64,000 bases of DNA from Ramlibacter rhizophilus (GTDB lineage Bacteria > Pseudomonadota > Gammaproteobacteria > Burkholderiales > Burkholderiaceae_C): the NCBI RefSeq assembly GCF_004681965.1, contig NZ_SMLL01000002.1:248001-312000 (forward strand), written 5' to 3'. Position 1 is the stretch's first letter, and each line of letters opens with the position of its first letter. This document shows positions 18,924-27,914 of the stretch, piece by piece. The translations under genes and the position numbers were made by a program. The notes under the pieces were generated by a model. It saw nothing but the letters and a program-made list of their open reading frames with translations, did no database searches and was not told the DNA's origin.

Positions 18924-19166
18924 ATGGGCTGGCTGGACCGCCTCTTCACCCGACGTCGGCTGCCCCGGTTCGCCGACGTGTCCGACGGCACCCGCCTGCG
19001 GCTGGCCGGCGCCTGCCAGGAACTGGGCGAGGACGAAGATCGCGTGGCCGCGCGCCTGGGCCTGGCCAGCCCACCTCGGCTGCTGCTCGTCGACGAGGAA
19101 ACCGCGGTGATCATCCTGCCCGAGCAGCGCGAAGAGATCGCGGGGCTGGCGAAGCGGCGCAGTTGA
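18924..19166 (+). CDS. Small hypothetical protein
   Basis: 80 residues beginning MGWLDRLFTRRRLPRFADVS, with no membrane segment, an acidic middle (ELGEDEDRVA) and the strand-like LLLVDEETAVIILP near the end. Third-codon GC and tight spacing after the membrane protein gene support it as real. Not recognised. Confidence 0.6.
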   Translation: MGWLDRLFTRRRLPRFADVSDGTRLRLAGACQELGEDEDRVAARLGLASPPRLLLVDEETAVIILPEQREEIAGLAKRRS

Positions 19167-19187
19167 ACGGCGCCCCGGCGGCGGCCT

Positions 19188-19661
19188 TCAGCCCCGGCCC
19201 ACCGAGCTGAAGCGCGCTTCCAGCTCCCGGCGCAGCTCGCGGCGCAGCACGGCCTGGCGACTTCGCCGCTGCTGGTCGGGCGTCACCAGCTCCAGCGGTG
19301 TCACCGCCTTCTTGCGACCGTTCTCGTCCATGGCCACCATCGTGAAGAAGCAGCTGTTGACGTGCCGCACCTCGCGGGTCTGGATGTTCTCGGCCAGCAC
19401 CTTGATGCCCACCTCCATGGACGAAGTGCCGACATGATTGACACTGGCCAGGAAGGTGACGAGCTCACCCACCTGGATGGCCTGCCGGAACACGACCTGG
19501 TCCACGCTCACGGTCACCACGTAGCACGCCGCATAGCGGCTGGCGCAGGCGTAGGCCACCTGGTCCAGCAGCTTCAGCAGCGCGCCGCCATGTACCTTCC
19601 CGGAGAAGTTCGCCATGTCGGGTGTCATGAGCACCGTCATCGTCAGTTCGTGGGATCGCAT
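19188..19661 (-). CDS. Acyl-CoA thioesterase, hotdog fold (YciA-like)
   Basis: 157 residues. The N-terminal MRSHELTMTVLMTPDMANFSGKVHGGALLKLLDQVAY is reduced here to its key: the catalytic aspartate/asparagine region NFSGKVHGGALLKLLDQVAY, typical of YciA/BACH acyl-CoA hydrolases. A second conserved block is VVTVSVDQVVFRQAIQVGE. Hydrolyses medium or long acyl-CoA in the cytosol; a basic C-terminal tail (RRSRQAVLRRELRRELEARF) is longer than usual. Convergent with the small gene ending at 19166. A thiolase relic lies just upstream. Confidence 0.88.
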   Translation of the reverse strand: MRSHELTMTVLMTPDMANFSGKVHGGALLKLLDQVAYACASRYAACYVVTVSVDQVVFRQAIQVGELVTFLASVNHVGTSSMEVGIKVLAENIQTREVRHVNSCFFTMVAMDENGRKKAVTPLELVTPDQQRRSRQAVLRRELRRELEARFSSVGRG

Positions 19662-19671
19662 GGCCGGAATG

Positions 19672-19783
19672 CTAGACGCGTTCGAGCACTACGGCGATCC
19701 CCTGCCCCACGCCGGTGGCACATGGTGCACAGGGCCGCTGGCGCCGCCGTTCGGGTTGACGCGCGGATCGTCGTCCTCGACGC
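19672..19783 (-). pseudogene. C-terminal relic of a thiolase (acetyl-CoA acetyltransferase)
   Basis: On the reverse strand, VEDDDPRVNPNGGA is encoded at about 19742-19783 in one frame and CATGVGQGIAVVLERV followed by a stop at 19672-19720 in another. These are the RVNPxGGAIAxGHP and C-x-G-xGQG-A-xxxER motifs that end every thiolase, but the segment between them (GHPLGxSG) is missing and the frame has shifted. Upstream, the catalytic cysteine domain is absent. It is a decayed tail of a degradative thiolase. The rest of the 19662-20006 interval shows no other coding signal. Confidence 0.65.
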
Positions 19784-20006
19784 CAGGTCCCGCAGCACGT
19801 CAGCGATCCGGAGGCGATGAGCGAGGACTGACGGCAGAGCCTGGCAGCCGGGCGATGCGGACGCTGATCGGGTCCCTCAGCGGGCCGCCCACGGCTGCCC
19901 ACTTGACGCGTCCGGACCTCAGGTGTTCACTTTCCTCTCCCACGGCACGGTTGCCGCGGGCCGGCCGTGCGGTGTTCCTTCGGCTGCCCGCGAGAGAGGA
20001 CGACGA

Positions 20007-21053
20007 ATGAACGAAGCCAAACTCCAGGACTTCATGGGCAAGCTGGTCGGGGACATGGGAGGGGCGGCCATGATGGCCAACGTGATCCTCGGTGAAGAGC
20101 TCGGGCTGTACCGGGCCATGGCGGACAACCAGCCGGTCAGCGCGGACGAGCTGGCGCAGCGCACGGGCTGCAACGCCCGCCTGGTGCGCGAATGGCTCAG
20201 CGCGCAGGCCGCCAGCGGCTACGTGGAACACGACAACGGCCGCTTCCGGTTGCCCGAAGAACAGGCCATGGCGCTGGCCGACGAGGACTCGCCCGTGTAC
20301 GTGGCCGGGGGCGCGGTGGTGCTGGCCAGCTTGTACCTGGACAAGGACAAGATCGCGGCGGCCATGCGCGGTGACGGCGCGCTGTCCTGGGGCGACCACC
20401 ACCCCTGCCTCTTCGCAGGCACCGAGCGATTCTTCCGCCCCGGTTACCGGGCTCATCTCGTGAGCAGCTGGCTTCCCGCGCTGGAAGGCGTGGTGTCCAA
20501 GCTGGAAAAAGGCGCGCTGGTGGCAGACGTCGGCTGCGGTCATGGCGCGTCCACGGTGGTGATGGCGCAGGCCTATCCCGCTTCGCGCTTCGTCGGCTTC
20601 GACTTCCACGCCCCCTCCATCGAGCAGGCGCGCCAGCGCGCGGCGGCGCAGGGGTTGGGCGAGCGGGTGCAGTTCGAGCGGGCAACGGCGCAGGACTTCC
20701 CAGGCTCCGGCTTCGACCTCGTGTGCTTCTTCGACTGCCTGCACGACATGGGCGACCCGGTGGGGGCGGCGCGCCGCGCGCATGCCGCACTCAAGCCCGG
20801 CGGCTCGGTGCTGCTGGTGGAGCCCTACGCCAAGGACGAGCTGGACGAGAACCTCAACCCCGTGGGGCGCCTGTTCTACGCGGCATCCACCTGCATCTGC
20901 ACGCCCAACGCGTTGTCCCAGCCGGTCAAGCTGGCACTGGGGGCCCAGGCCGGTGAGCGGCGCCTGCGCGACGTGTTCGAGCAGGCGGGGTTCCAGAGCT
21001 TCCGGCGCGCCACCGAAACGCCGTTCAACCTGGTGCTGGAGGCGCGCAAGTAG
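20007..21053 (+). CDS. Class I SAM-dependent methyltransferase with winged-helix N-terminus
   Basis: 348 residues. The first 100 form a dimerisation/winged-helix domain (LAQRTGCNARLVREWLSAQAAS, then a GYVEHDNGRFRLP wing) as in O-methyltransferase-type and Rv2258c-like enzymes. The SAM site follows at about residues 170-185 (GALVADVGCGHGASTVVMAQA), with FVGFDFHAPSIEQAR and the acidic loop FDLVCFFDCLHDMGD. The substrate is not evident; such proteins methylate small hydroxyl or nitrogen groups. The ATG at 20007 has AGAGAGGACG upstream. Its 3' end meets the CoA-ligase gene on the opposite strand. Confidence 0.85.
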   Translation: MNEAKLQDFMGKLVGDMGGAAMMANVILGEELGLYRAMADNQPVSADELAQRTGCNARLVREWLSAQAASGYVEHDNGRFRLPEEQAMALADEDSPVYVAGGAVVLASLYLDKDKIAAAMRGDGALSWGDHHPCLFAGTERFFRPGYRAHLVSSWLPALEGVVSKLEKGALVADVGCGHGASTVVMAQAYPASRFVGFDFHAPSIEQARQRAAAQGLGERVQFERATAQDFPGSGFDLVCFFDCLHDMGDPVGAARRAHAALKPGGSVLLVEPYAKDELDENLNPVGRLFYAASTCICTPNALSQPVKLALGAQAGERRLRDVFEQAGFQSFRRATETPFNLVLEARK

Positions 21054-21058
21054 CGCGC

Positions 21059-22441
21059 TCAGCGCGTGGCAGCCGCCTCGATGGCCTGCGTCGGCTCCGC
21101 GAACACCGGGCATCCCTGCGCCTGCAGCCACTCACGCTGCCCGGCGCTGAGGATGCCGCTCAGGACCAGGCGCGCCGCGCCGGCATCGGTTCGCAGCTGC
21201 GCGATGCAGTCCTGCAGCAGCGGCCACACGCCCGGCGCCTGTCCCGCGGCGGCGAGGAACACCGCCACCCGGTCGTAGCGGCCGCAGGTCGCCGCGTCGC
21301 GCAGCGCCCGTACGAGCACCTCGGGCTGCGAGAAGACCTGCCCCGTCACGTCGATCGGGTTCACGGTGCTGGCGAAAGGGATCGCGTGCGTGAGCCGCTC
21401 GGCGGCGTCGGCCGGCAGTGGCGGCAGCGCGAGCCCGAGCTCCTCGGCGCGGTCGGCCATCATGATGCCCACGCCGCCCGAGATGCTGAAGATCGCCACG
21501 GCCTGGCCCAACGCGGCCGGTGCGATGGGCGCATACGGCGCCGCCTCGCCGAAGAGGCCGGCGATCGTGGAGACCGTCCGCACGCCACAGGCGTCGAAGA
21601 GCTCGCGGTACTCCCGCGCGTCGCCGGTGTCGCTGCCCGTGTGCAACCGGGCCGCGCGGCGACCCGCCTGCGTGTGGCCCACCTTGGCGAGGGTGACCGG
21701 CTTGCCCGCCGCCCGCGCCGCGAGCAGCGCGGCGCGCAGCCGCTCCAGGTCCCGCGCGCCTTCGAGGTAGGCCAGGATGGACTGGCACGCGGGCTCGCGC
21801 GCGAGCCATGCGATGGCGTCGGCGACCTGCACCCCCGCTTCGTTTCCGGTGGTGATCCAGTGGCCGATGCCCACGCCGCGTTCGCGCGCGAGCGAGAAGG
21901 CATAGCCGCCGAAGGCGCCACTCTGGCTCACCAGGCCGACCGGGCCGGCTGGAGGCGCGCCGCCCAGGACCACCGGCGAGAAGGTGGCAAAGACGTGCTC
22001 GTGCAGGTTCATCGCGCCCAGGCAGTTGGGCCCCAGCAAGGCGAGGCCCGCCTCCCGTGCCATGGCCGCGAGGCGGTCCTGCAGTCGGGCGCCTTCCGGC
22101 GAGACCTCCGCGAAGCCGGAGGTGAAGACGACGGCCGCCCGCGCTCCGGCGCGCACAAGCTGCGCCAGGGCCGCCTCGCACTCCGCCTGCGGCACGGCCA
22201 CCACCCCCAGGTCCACGGGCGCGCCGATGGCGTCCACAGACGGGAACGCCCGCAACCCCTGGATCCGGTCGGCGCTGCGGTGCACCGGGTACACGGCCCC
22301 CGCGTAGCCGTTCTCGCGCAGCAGGCGGATCGGCATGCCGCCCACCTTGTGCGGCTGCGTCGAAGCGCCCACCACCGCGATGGAGCGCGGCGACAGCAGC
22401 GCTCCGAGCCCAGGCGAAGCGTCAGGCGGCGAGGCGTTCAA
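21059..22441 (-). CDS. CoA-binding/succinyl-CoA synthetase-like protein (ADP-forming acyl-CoA ligase alpha half)
   Basis: 460 residues from a TTG at 22441 that has GGAGG just upstream and overlaps the end of the nitronate monooxygenase gene by 20 bases. The N-terminal CoA-binding Rossmann domain reads LLSPRSIAVVGASTQPHKVG. The ligase domain has GPVGLVSQSGAFGGYAFSLA, and the phosphohistidine loop corresponds to ARLHTGSDTGD. There is no ATP-grasp domain, so it is only the alpha half of an NDP-forming acyl-CoA synthetase; the beta partner must be elsewhere. Last gene of an IclR-led acyl-CoA operon. Confidence 0.82.
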   Translation of the reverse strand: MNASPPDASPGLGALLSPRSIAVVGASTQPHKVGGMPIRLLRENGYAGAVYPVHRSADRIQGLRAFPSVDAIGAPVDLGVVAVPQAECEAALAQLVRAGARAAVVFTSGFAEVSPEGARLQDRLAAMAREAGLALLGPNCLGAMNLHEHVFATFSPVVLGGAPPAGPVGLVSQSGAFGGYAFSLARERGVGIGHWITTGNEAGVQVADAIAWLAREPACQSILAYLEGARDLERLRAALLAARAAGKPVTLAKVGHTQAGRRAARLHTGSDTGDAREYRELFDACGVRTVSTIAGLFGEAAPYAPIAPAALGQAVAIFSISGGVGIMMADRAEELGLALPPLPADAAERLTHAIPFASTVNPIDVTGQVFSQPEVLVRALRDAATCGRYDRVAVFLAAAGQAPGVWPLLQDCIAQLRTDAGAARLVLSGILSAGQREWLQAQGCPVFAEPTQAIEAAATR

Positions 22442-23507
22442 GCCGCCTCCAGGCGCGCTCCATGCCAGCCACCAGCTCGGCCATCTGCGCGGCCACGGTG
22501 GTCTCGCCCCGGATGGCGAAGACGCTCTGCCCCGCCGCCTCGTAGATGAGGCGCGCGTCGTCGTGCTCGTGCATGGAGGCGAACACGTCGCCGGTGAGCA
22601 CCTGCTGCAGCGGCATGTCCAGGGGCTCGGGCGCACCGGGCTGCTGCCAGGCGTCGATCCAGTCGCTGCGCACCACGCGGCAGGGCTTGCCGCTGTGCGC
22701 GCGAGTGATCAGCGTGTCCTCGCTGGCGCTGTCCACCAGGCGCTTGAGGAGCGCGGGCGGCGTGTGGTTCTCGCGCGCAGCCATCCAGAGCGTGCCGAGC
22801 CAGGCGCCCTCCGCGCCCATGGCGATGGTGCCCAGCACCTGCTCGCCCGTGGCGATCCCGCCGGCGGCCAGCACGGGCCGGCCCTCGGCCACCGCGATCA
22901 CCTGCGGCAGCAGGGACAGCGTGCCGACCGGGCCGGTGTGGCCGCCCGCGTCGTAGCCCTGCGCCACCAGCACCTCCACGCCCATGTCCATGGCCTTGCG
23001 CGCATGGCGCACGGACCCCACCAGCGAGAAGGTGAGCTTGCCGCGCGCCTTGGCGCGTTCGATCAGGTCGGCCCGCAGGCCGATGGCGGTGGCCACGCCG
23101 CTGCAGTCCGAGGCCAGCACGGCCTCGATCTGTTCGTCGAAGAGCGCCTGCGAGCGCACCTGCGAGGTGAAGAAGCTTTCCTTCACGGGCGGCGGCACCT
23201 CGAAGCGCTCGCGCAAGCCCTGCACGAAGTCCACGTGTGCCGGCGGCAAGGCACCGCGCAGGTCCTCGATGCGTGCGGCCTCGGGCACCTGCGAAGGCAG
23301 CATGAGGTCGATGGCATAGGGCCGGCCCGCAAGCCGCCGCCGTGCCTCGTCCAGCAGCTGCGGCACCTCGTGCGGCAGCTCCCGCGCGAGGCCCAGCACC
23401 GGGTAGCCGCCGGCATCGGCAATCGCCACGACCACGTCGAGCGAGTGGGAGAAGCCGAAGACCGGATGCCGGATGCCCAGGCGCTCGCAGATCGGCGTGC
23501 GCACCAT
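22422..23507 (-). CDS. Nitronate monooxygenase (2-nitropropane dioxygenase family, FMN)
   Basis: 361 residues from the ATG at 23507; a GTG at 23516 overlapping the previous stop is also possible. It has the FMN TIM-barrel pattern: TPICERLGIRHPVFGFSHSL, VLVAQGYDAGGHTG and the phosphate-binding AAGGIATGEQVLGTIAMGAEG. The family oxidises alkyl nitronates, and members in catabolic operons are often misassigned flavin oxidoreductases or enoyl reductase-like. It sits between a Bug receptor and the CoA-ligase half, so it probably belongs to the same carboxylic-acid degradation unit. Confidence 0.85.
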   Translation of the reverse strand: MVRTPICERLGIRHPVFGFSHSLDVVVAIADAGGYPVLGLARELPHEVPQLLDEARRRLAGRPYAIDLMLPSQVPEAARIEDLRGALPPAHVDFVQGLRERFEVPPPVKESFFTSQVRSQALFDEQIEAVLASDCSGVATAIGLRADLIERAKARGKLTFSLVGSVRHARKAMDMGVEVLVAQGYDAGGHTGPVGTLSLLPQVIAVAEGRPVLAAGGIATGEQVLGTIAMGAEGAWLGTLWMAARENHTPPALLKRLVDSASEDTLITRAHSGKPCRVVRSDWIDAWQQPGAPEPLDMPLQQVLTGDVFASMHEHDDARLIYEAAGQSVFAIRGETTVAAQMAELVAGMERAWRRLERLAA

Positions 23508-23512
23508 CACGC

Positions 23513-24490
23513 TCACTGCGGCTCGATGCCGGCCTGCTTGATCACCTTGCTCCACTTCGTGAACTCGCGGTCCACGAAGGCGTCGAACTCGGCACCCTTC
23601 TGCGGGGCCAGCTCCATGCCCATGCCTTGGAGTTTGGCCTTGACGTCCGGCTGCGTGAGGATGTCCGCCACGTCGGCCGAGAGCTTGCGCATCACCGGCT
23701 CGGGCGTCTTGGCGGGCGCGACCAGGCCGAACCAGGTGCCCACTTCGTAGTTGGGCAGCTTGGCGGCTTCGGCCACCGTGGGCAGCTCGGGGGCGGCGCT
23801 CGCGCGGCTGGCGGTGGTCACGGCCAGCGCGCGCAGCTTGCCGGCCTTCACGTGCTGCATGGCCAGGGCCGCCGTGAGCGGCATCAGGTCGACACGGCCA
23901 CCGAGCAGGTCGTTGAGCGCATCGGGCTGGCCCTTGTAGGGCACGTGCGTGAGCTTGATGCCCGCTTCCTGCGCCAGCAGTTCGGCGGCCAGGTGATTGG
24001 AGGTGCCGATGCCGGCCGTGGCGTAGGTCATGGGCGCGCTGGCCTTCTTGGCCAGGTCGATCAGCTCCGGCATGGTCTTGGCGGGCACGCTGGGGTGCAC
24101 CACGATGACGTTGGGCACCACGCCGATCCCGGCCACCGCCTTGAAGTCCCGCGTGGGATGCCAGCTCACCCCCTTCTGCAGCGTGGGCGCGACGGCATGG
24201 CCGGGGCTCACCAGCAGCAGCGTGTAGCCGTCCGCCGGCGCCTTGGCCGCCAGGTCGGTGCCGATGGCCCCACCGGCGCCGGCGCGGTTTTCCACCACCA
24301 CGGGCTGGCCGTAGCGGGTGGACATCTTCTCGCCGATGGTGCGGGCGATGGAGTCCACGATGCCGCCCGCCGTGAAGGGCACGATGATGCGGATCGGCTT
24401 GTTCGGATACGCCTCCTGCGCGAACGCAGGCGCGGCGGCGAGGCCCATGGCGGCAGCGGCGGCCATCAAGGTGCGGCGGTTGAGGGTCAT
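23513..24490 (-). CDS. Bug/TctC-family periplasmic solute receptor
   Basis: 325 residues with a twin-arginine-like or Sec signal (MTLNRRTLMAAAAAMGLAAAPAFAQ), then PIRIIVPFTAGGIVDSIART, DLAAKAPADGYTLLL and LTHVPYKGQPDALNDLLGG. These are standard Bug receptor motifs for a carboxylate ligand. It lies 37 bases after the acyl-CoA dehydrogenase gene in the IclR operon, with no TctAB genes in the window. It presumably captures the acid degraded by the operon. Confidence 0.93.
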   Translation of the reverse strand: MTLNRRTLMAAAAAMGLAAAPAFAQEAYPNKPIRIIVPFTAGGIVDSIARTIGEKMSTRYGQPVVVENRAGAGGAIGTDLAAKAPADGYTLLLVSPGHAVAPTLQKGVSWHPTRDFKAVAGIGVVPNVIVVHPSVPAKTMPELIDLAKKASAPMTYATAGIGTSNHLAAELLAQEAGIKLTHVPYKGQPDALNDLLGGRVDLMPLTAALAMQHVKAGKLRALAVTTASRASAAPELPTVAEAAKLPNYEVGTWFGLVAPAKTPEPVMRKLSADVADILTQPDVKAKLQGMGMELAPQKGAEFDAFVDREFTKWSKVIKQAGIEPQ

Positions 24491-24527
24491 GGCTTGTCTC
24501 CTGGTCGTGGTGGTGGCTGGAAGGGAA

Positions 24528-25691
24528 TCAGTCGCGCGTCGCCTGGGCCATGGTGCGCCGGGCGATGTTGGTCAGGTGGATCTGGCTCGTGCCTTCGTAC
24601 AGGCGGAACAGGCGCACGTCGCGGTAGAAGCGCTCGGCCACGTTGTCGTTGATGTAGCCCTGCCCGCCGAAGACCTGCACGGCGCGGTCGGCCACGCGGC
24701 CGCACATCTCGCTGGCGAAGAGCTTGCACATGGACGCCTCCATGGTCACGTCCACGCCGTCATCGCGCTTGCGCGCGGTCTCCAGCAGCAGCGCGCGGGC
24801 GGCGTGCACCTCGGTGTTGCTCTCGGCGATCATCTGCTGCACCAGCTGGAACTCGGCGATGGCCTGGCCGAACTGCTTGCGGCTCGCGGCGCGCGCCACC
24901 ATTTCCTCGACCAGGCGAATGGCTGGGCCGATGCACAGGCCGGCCAGGTTGATGCGCTGCTTGTTCAGGGCCCGCATGGCGGTGCGAAAGCCCTGGCCCT
25001 CCATGGCCGGCCCCCCCACGATGGCCTCGGCGGACACGCGCACGTTCTCCAGCACCACCTCGCCCACGGGCGAGCCGTGCTGGCCCATCTTGCGGTACGC
25101 CTCGGGCGTGGACAGGCCCGGGGTGCCGCGCTCGACCAGGAAGGCCGTGATGCCCTGGGCACCCTTGCCGTTCGGGTCGGTGCGCGCGAACACGGTGAAG
25201 AGGTTGGCGATGGGCGCGTTGGTGATGAAGCACTTGCGCCCGCTGATGACGAAGTCGTCGCCTTCCCGCACCGCCACGGTCTTCTGCGCGGTGGCGTCGG
25301 AGCCGGCCTCCGGCTCCGTGAGCGCGAAGCAGCCGGTCAGGCGCCCGCTGGCCAGCTGCGGCAGCCAGCGCTCCTTCTGCGCGTCGGTGCCGTCCACCAC
25401 CAGGGACTCGGACGCGATGCCCGTGTTGCCGCCGAAGCGCGCCCGGAAGGTGGTGGCGCATTGCGACACCTCGATGTTCACCAGCGACAGCTCCTCGCTG
25501 GTGAGCCCCGCGCCACCATAGGCTTCGGGGATGCTGTGGCCGAACAGGCCCAAGGCGCGCATGCGCTCGACCACCGGCTCGGGGATGAGGTCGGTGCGGT
25601 CCACCTCGGCCTCGATCGGGATGCACTCTTCGCGCACGAAGCGGCGGACCTCGGCCAGGAGCTTCGCGAAGGATTCAGGGTTGCGGATCAT
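24528..25691 (-). CDS. Acyl-CoA dehydrogenase
   Basis: 387 residues, standard length. The FAD-binding signatures CFALTEPEAGSDATAQKT and the C-terminal RKQFGQAIAEFQLVQQMIAE are present, and the catalytic base is Glu366 in RLYEGTSQIHLTNIARRTM. Oxidises an acyl-CoA to the 2-enoyl-CoA and passes electrons to ETF. It follows the IclR regulator by 20 bases and precedes a Bug receptor. With the divergent CaiB CoA-transferase, it suggests activation of an acid as its CoA thioester followed by dehydrogenation. Chain specificity is not readable. Confidence 0.93.
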   Translation of the reverse strand: MIRNPESFAKLLAEVRRFVREECIPIEAEVDRTDLIPEPVVERMRALGLFGHSIPEAYGGAGLTSEELSLVNIEVSQCATTFRARFGGNTGIASESLVVDGTDAQKERWLPQLASGRLTGCFALTEPEAGSDATAQKTVAVREGDDFVISGRKCFITNAPIANLFTVFARTDPNGKGAQGITAFLVERGTPGLSTPEAYRKMGQHGSPVGEVVLENVRVSAEAIVGGPAMEGQGFRTAMRALNKQRINLAGLCIGPAIRLVEEMVARAASRKQFGQAIAEFQLVQQMIAESNTEVHAARALLLETARKRDDGVDVTMEASMCKLFASEMCGRVADRAVQVFGGQGYINDNVAERFYRDVRLFRLYEGTSQIHLTNIARRTMAQATRD

Positions 25692-25711
25692 GGAAGGTTC
25701 TCGGCGTCTCG

Positions 25712-26557
25712 TCAGTTCGTGGATCGCAGGCCGTGTGCCGCCTCGAGCTGGCGCACCGTCTCCATCAGCAGCGGCGCGACCTCGCGCGTGAGCTGGTCGC
25801 GGCGCATGCGGTAGGCGGCCAGGGTGCAGTTCATCGCCACCGGCTGCTCGCGCTGCGGCAGGCGCACCGGCACGGCGACGGCATGCACGTCCTTCTGCCA
25901 GTCGCCGCGCGAGTGGCAGAAGCCGTGCGCGGCAAAGAGCTTCAGGTCGGCTTCCCAGGCGGGGCGGTGCTGGTCGTACAGGGCGCGGTCGTGCACCTTC
26001 AGGTAATTGAGGATGGCCGTGCGCTCCGCGGCGGGCATGCCCAGGATCAGGGCCCGGCCCATGGAGGTGGCCAGCAGCGGCCGCGTGCTGCCGATGTCGG
26101 GCAGGTGCAGGTTGGCGGCGTCGGCGCGCACCGTGTCCACGTACACGATGTCGGCGCGGTCGCGCATGCCCAGGTTCACCGTGCAGCCGGTCTTGCGCGC
26201 GAGCTGCTCCATGAGCGGCCGGGCCGCCTGGCGCACGTTCAGGCTCGCCAGCAGCGGATGGCTCAGCGACAGCACGCCGCTGCCCAGGCGGTATTTCTGC
26301 AGGGCCGCGTCGCGCGTGAGGTAACCCAGCAGCGTGAGCGTGTAGGTCAGGCGCGAGACCGTGGGCTTGGGCAGGCCGGTGCGGTCGGCGATCTCGCGGT
26401 TGCCGAGCAGGGGCGCGGTGGCGGTGAAGGCGCGCAGCACCTCCAGCCCACGCGCCAGGTTCATGGAGAACTGGCGGTCGTCGGCGAGGTCGTGCGGGTG
26501 CACGAGACCGGGAAGCGCGATCGAACCCATGCTGCGTTTCGGTTTGGTGGAGGCCAT
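25712..26557 (-). CDS. IclR-family transcriptional regulator
   Basis: 281 residues from the ATG at 26557. The winged helix (REIADRTGLPKPTVSRLTYTLTLLGYL) spans about residues 40-75, and the effector domain has the usual C-terminal FCHSRGDWQKDVHAVAVPV and ALNCTLAAYR-like MNCTLAAYR motifs. It heads the acyl-CoA dehydrogenase operon and is divergent from the CaiB gene at 26682. A perfect 17-base palindrome at 26590-26606 lies between them and is the likely operator controlling both directions, including its own gene. Confidence 0.92.
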   Translation of the reverse strand: MASTKPKRSMGSIALPGLVHPHDLADDRQFSMNLARGLEVLRAFTATAPLLGNREIADRTGLPKPTVSRLTYTLTLLGYLTRDAALQKYRLGSGVLSLSHPLLASLNVRQAARPLMEQLARKTGCTVNLGMRDRADIVYVDTVRADAANLHLPDIGSTRPLLATSMGRALILGMPAAERTAILNYLKVHDRALYDQHRPAWEADLKLFAAHGFCHSRGDWQKDVHAVAVPVRLPQREQPVAMNCTLAAYRMRRDQLTREVAPLLMETVRQLEAAHGLRSTN

Positions 26558-26589
26558 GATGCGGGCTCGTGGGCAGGGTTGGAACGGGT

Positions 26590-26606
26590 GTTTCGCTGTG
26601 CGAAAC
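26590..26606. promoter_or_regulatory. Perfect palindrome, probable IclR operator
   Basis: GTTTCGC-TGT-GCGAAAC is a perfect 7+3+7 inverted repeat placed 33 bases from the IclR start and 76 bases from the CaiB start. IclR-family operators are commonly 12-17-base palindromes with a TTTCGC-like arm, and the site sits in the only shared promoter interval of the two divergent units. Confidence 0.65.
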
Positions 26607-26681
26607 GTGCATTGTGGGCAGCGGAACCCTCTGGCACAACCTGCGGTGCGGCCGTGCCATCGCGGCGCAAGGACTCGACCC

Positions 26682-27893
26682 GTGACCCCCTCCCCTACTT
26701 CCGCTGGCGCCCTCGCCGGTGTCCGCATCCTCGACATGGCCACGGTGCTCGCGGCGCCCATGGGCGCCACGCTCTGCGCCGACCACGGCGCCGACGTCGT
26801 GAAGCTGGAGTTGCCCGACGGCAGCGACGCGCTACGCGGCCTGCAGCCGGTCAAGGACGGCGTGCCCCTGTGGTGGAAGGTGGCCAACCGCGGCAAGCGC
26901 GGCATCACGCTGGACGTGCGCCGGCCGCGCGGACGCGAGATCTTCCTGTCCATGCTCCCCCGCTTCGACGTGCTGGTGGAGAACTTCCGAAGCGGCACGC
27001 TGGACCGCTGGGGCCTGGACATCGAGACGCTGCACCGCGCCAACCCGCGCCTGGTGGTGCTGCGCCTCACCGGCTTCGGACAGACCGGCCCCTATAAGGC
27101 GCGCCCCGGGTATGCGCGCATCTTCGAGGCCATGAGCGGCTTCACCAACCTCACCGGCGAGTTCGGCGGCCCGCCGCTGCACAGCAACTTCCCGGTGGGC
27201 GACGCGGTGGCGGGCCTCTTCTGCGCCTTCTCCATCGCCGCTGAAGTCGCGCGCCTGCGCGGCGACCCGGAAGCGAAAGGCGTGGAAGTGGACCTGGCCG
27301 CGACCGAGGCGCTGTTCCGCTTGCTGGACTGCCTGCCCGTGGAGCACGAGATGCTCGGCCAGGTGCGCCGGCCCGAAGGCAACCGCGCGAGCTACACGGC
27401 GCCCTCCAACATTTACCGCAGCCGGGACGGGCAGTTCTTCTCGCTGGTGGCCTCGTCCAACGCCATCTTCGCGCGCCTGTGCGGCGCCATCGGCGAGCCC
27501 GCCCTCGCCGACGACCCGCGCTTTGCCACCAACCCGGCGCGGGTGAAGAACCTGGTTGAACTCGACAACCATCTGGGCGCATGGTTCGCGGCGCATGACT
27601 ACGCCACCATCGCCACCCGGCTGGAGGAAGCGGGCATTCCCTTCAGCAAGGCCTACACCATCGAGGACATCGAGCAGGACCCGCACTACATCGCTCGCGG
27701 GGCCATCGTGCGGTTGCCGGATGCGGACTACGGCTCGCTACCCGCGCCCTGCGTGGTGCCGCGCATCGTGGGCCGCGAGATGCCGGTGCCGCGCACGGGG
27801 CCGGCGGTGGGAGAGCACAACGGGGAGGTGTATGGGGAGCTGGGGATCGGTGCGGCGGAGTTGGAGCGGCTGAAGGACGAGGGGGTCGTGTGA
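26682..27893 (+). CDS. CaiB/BaiF family CoA-transferase
   Basis: 403 residues from the GTG at 26682. It has the class III pattern: GVRILDMATVLAAPMGATLCADHGADVVKLE at the start, FRSGTLDRWGLDIETLHRANPRLV, GYARIFEAMSGFTNLTGEFGGPP and a C-terminal IVGREMPVPRTGPAVGEHN. Each motif is quoted only in part. These enzymes move CoA between carboxylic acids through an aspartyl-CoA intermediate. Divergent from IclR and the acyl-CoA dehydrogenase operon, it probably activates the same substrate. It ends 22 bases from a convergent cold-shock/DUF1294 gene. Confidence 0.9.
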   Translation: MTPSPTSAGALAGVRILDMATVLAAPMGATLCADHGADVVKLELPDGSDALRGLQPVKDGVPLWWKVANRGKRGITLDVRRPRGREIFLSMLPRFDVLVENFRSGTLDRWGLDIETLHRANPRLVVLRLTGFGQTGPYKARPGYARIFEAMSGFTNLTGEFGGPPLHSNFPVGDAVAGLFCAFSIAAEVARLRGDPEAKGVEVDLAATEALFRLLDCLPVEHEMLGQVRRPEGNRASYTAPSNIYRSRDGQFFSLVASSNAIFARLCGAIGEPALADDPRFATNPARVKNLVELDNHLGAWFAAHDYATIATRLEEAGIPFSKAYTIEDIEQDPHYIARGAIVRLPDADYGSLPAPCVVPRIVGREMPVPRTGPAVGEHNGEVYGELGIGAAELERLKDEGVV

Positions 27894-27914
27894 GGCCTGG
27901 GTGACGGGGCGTGC

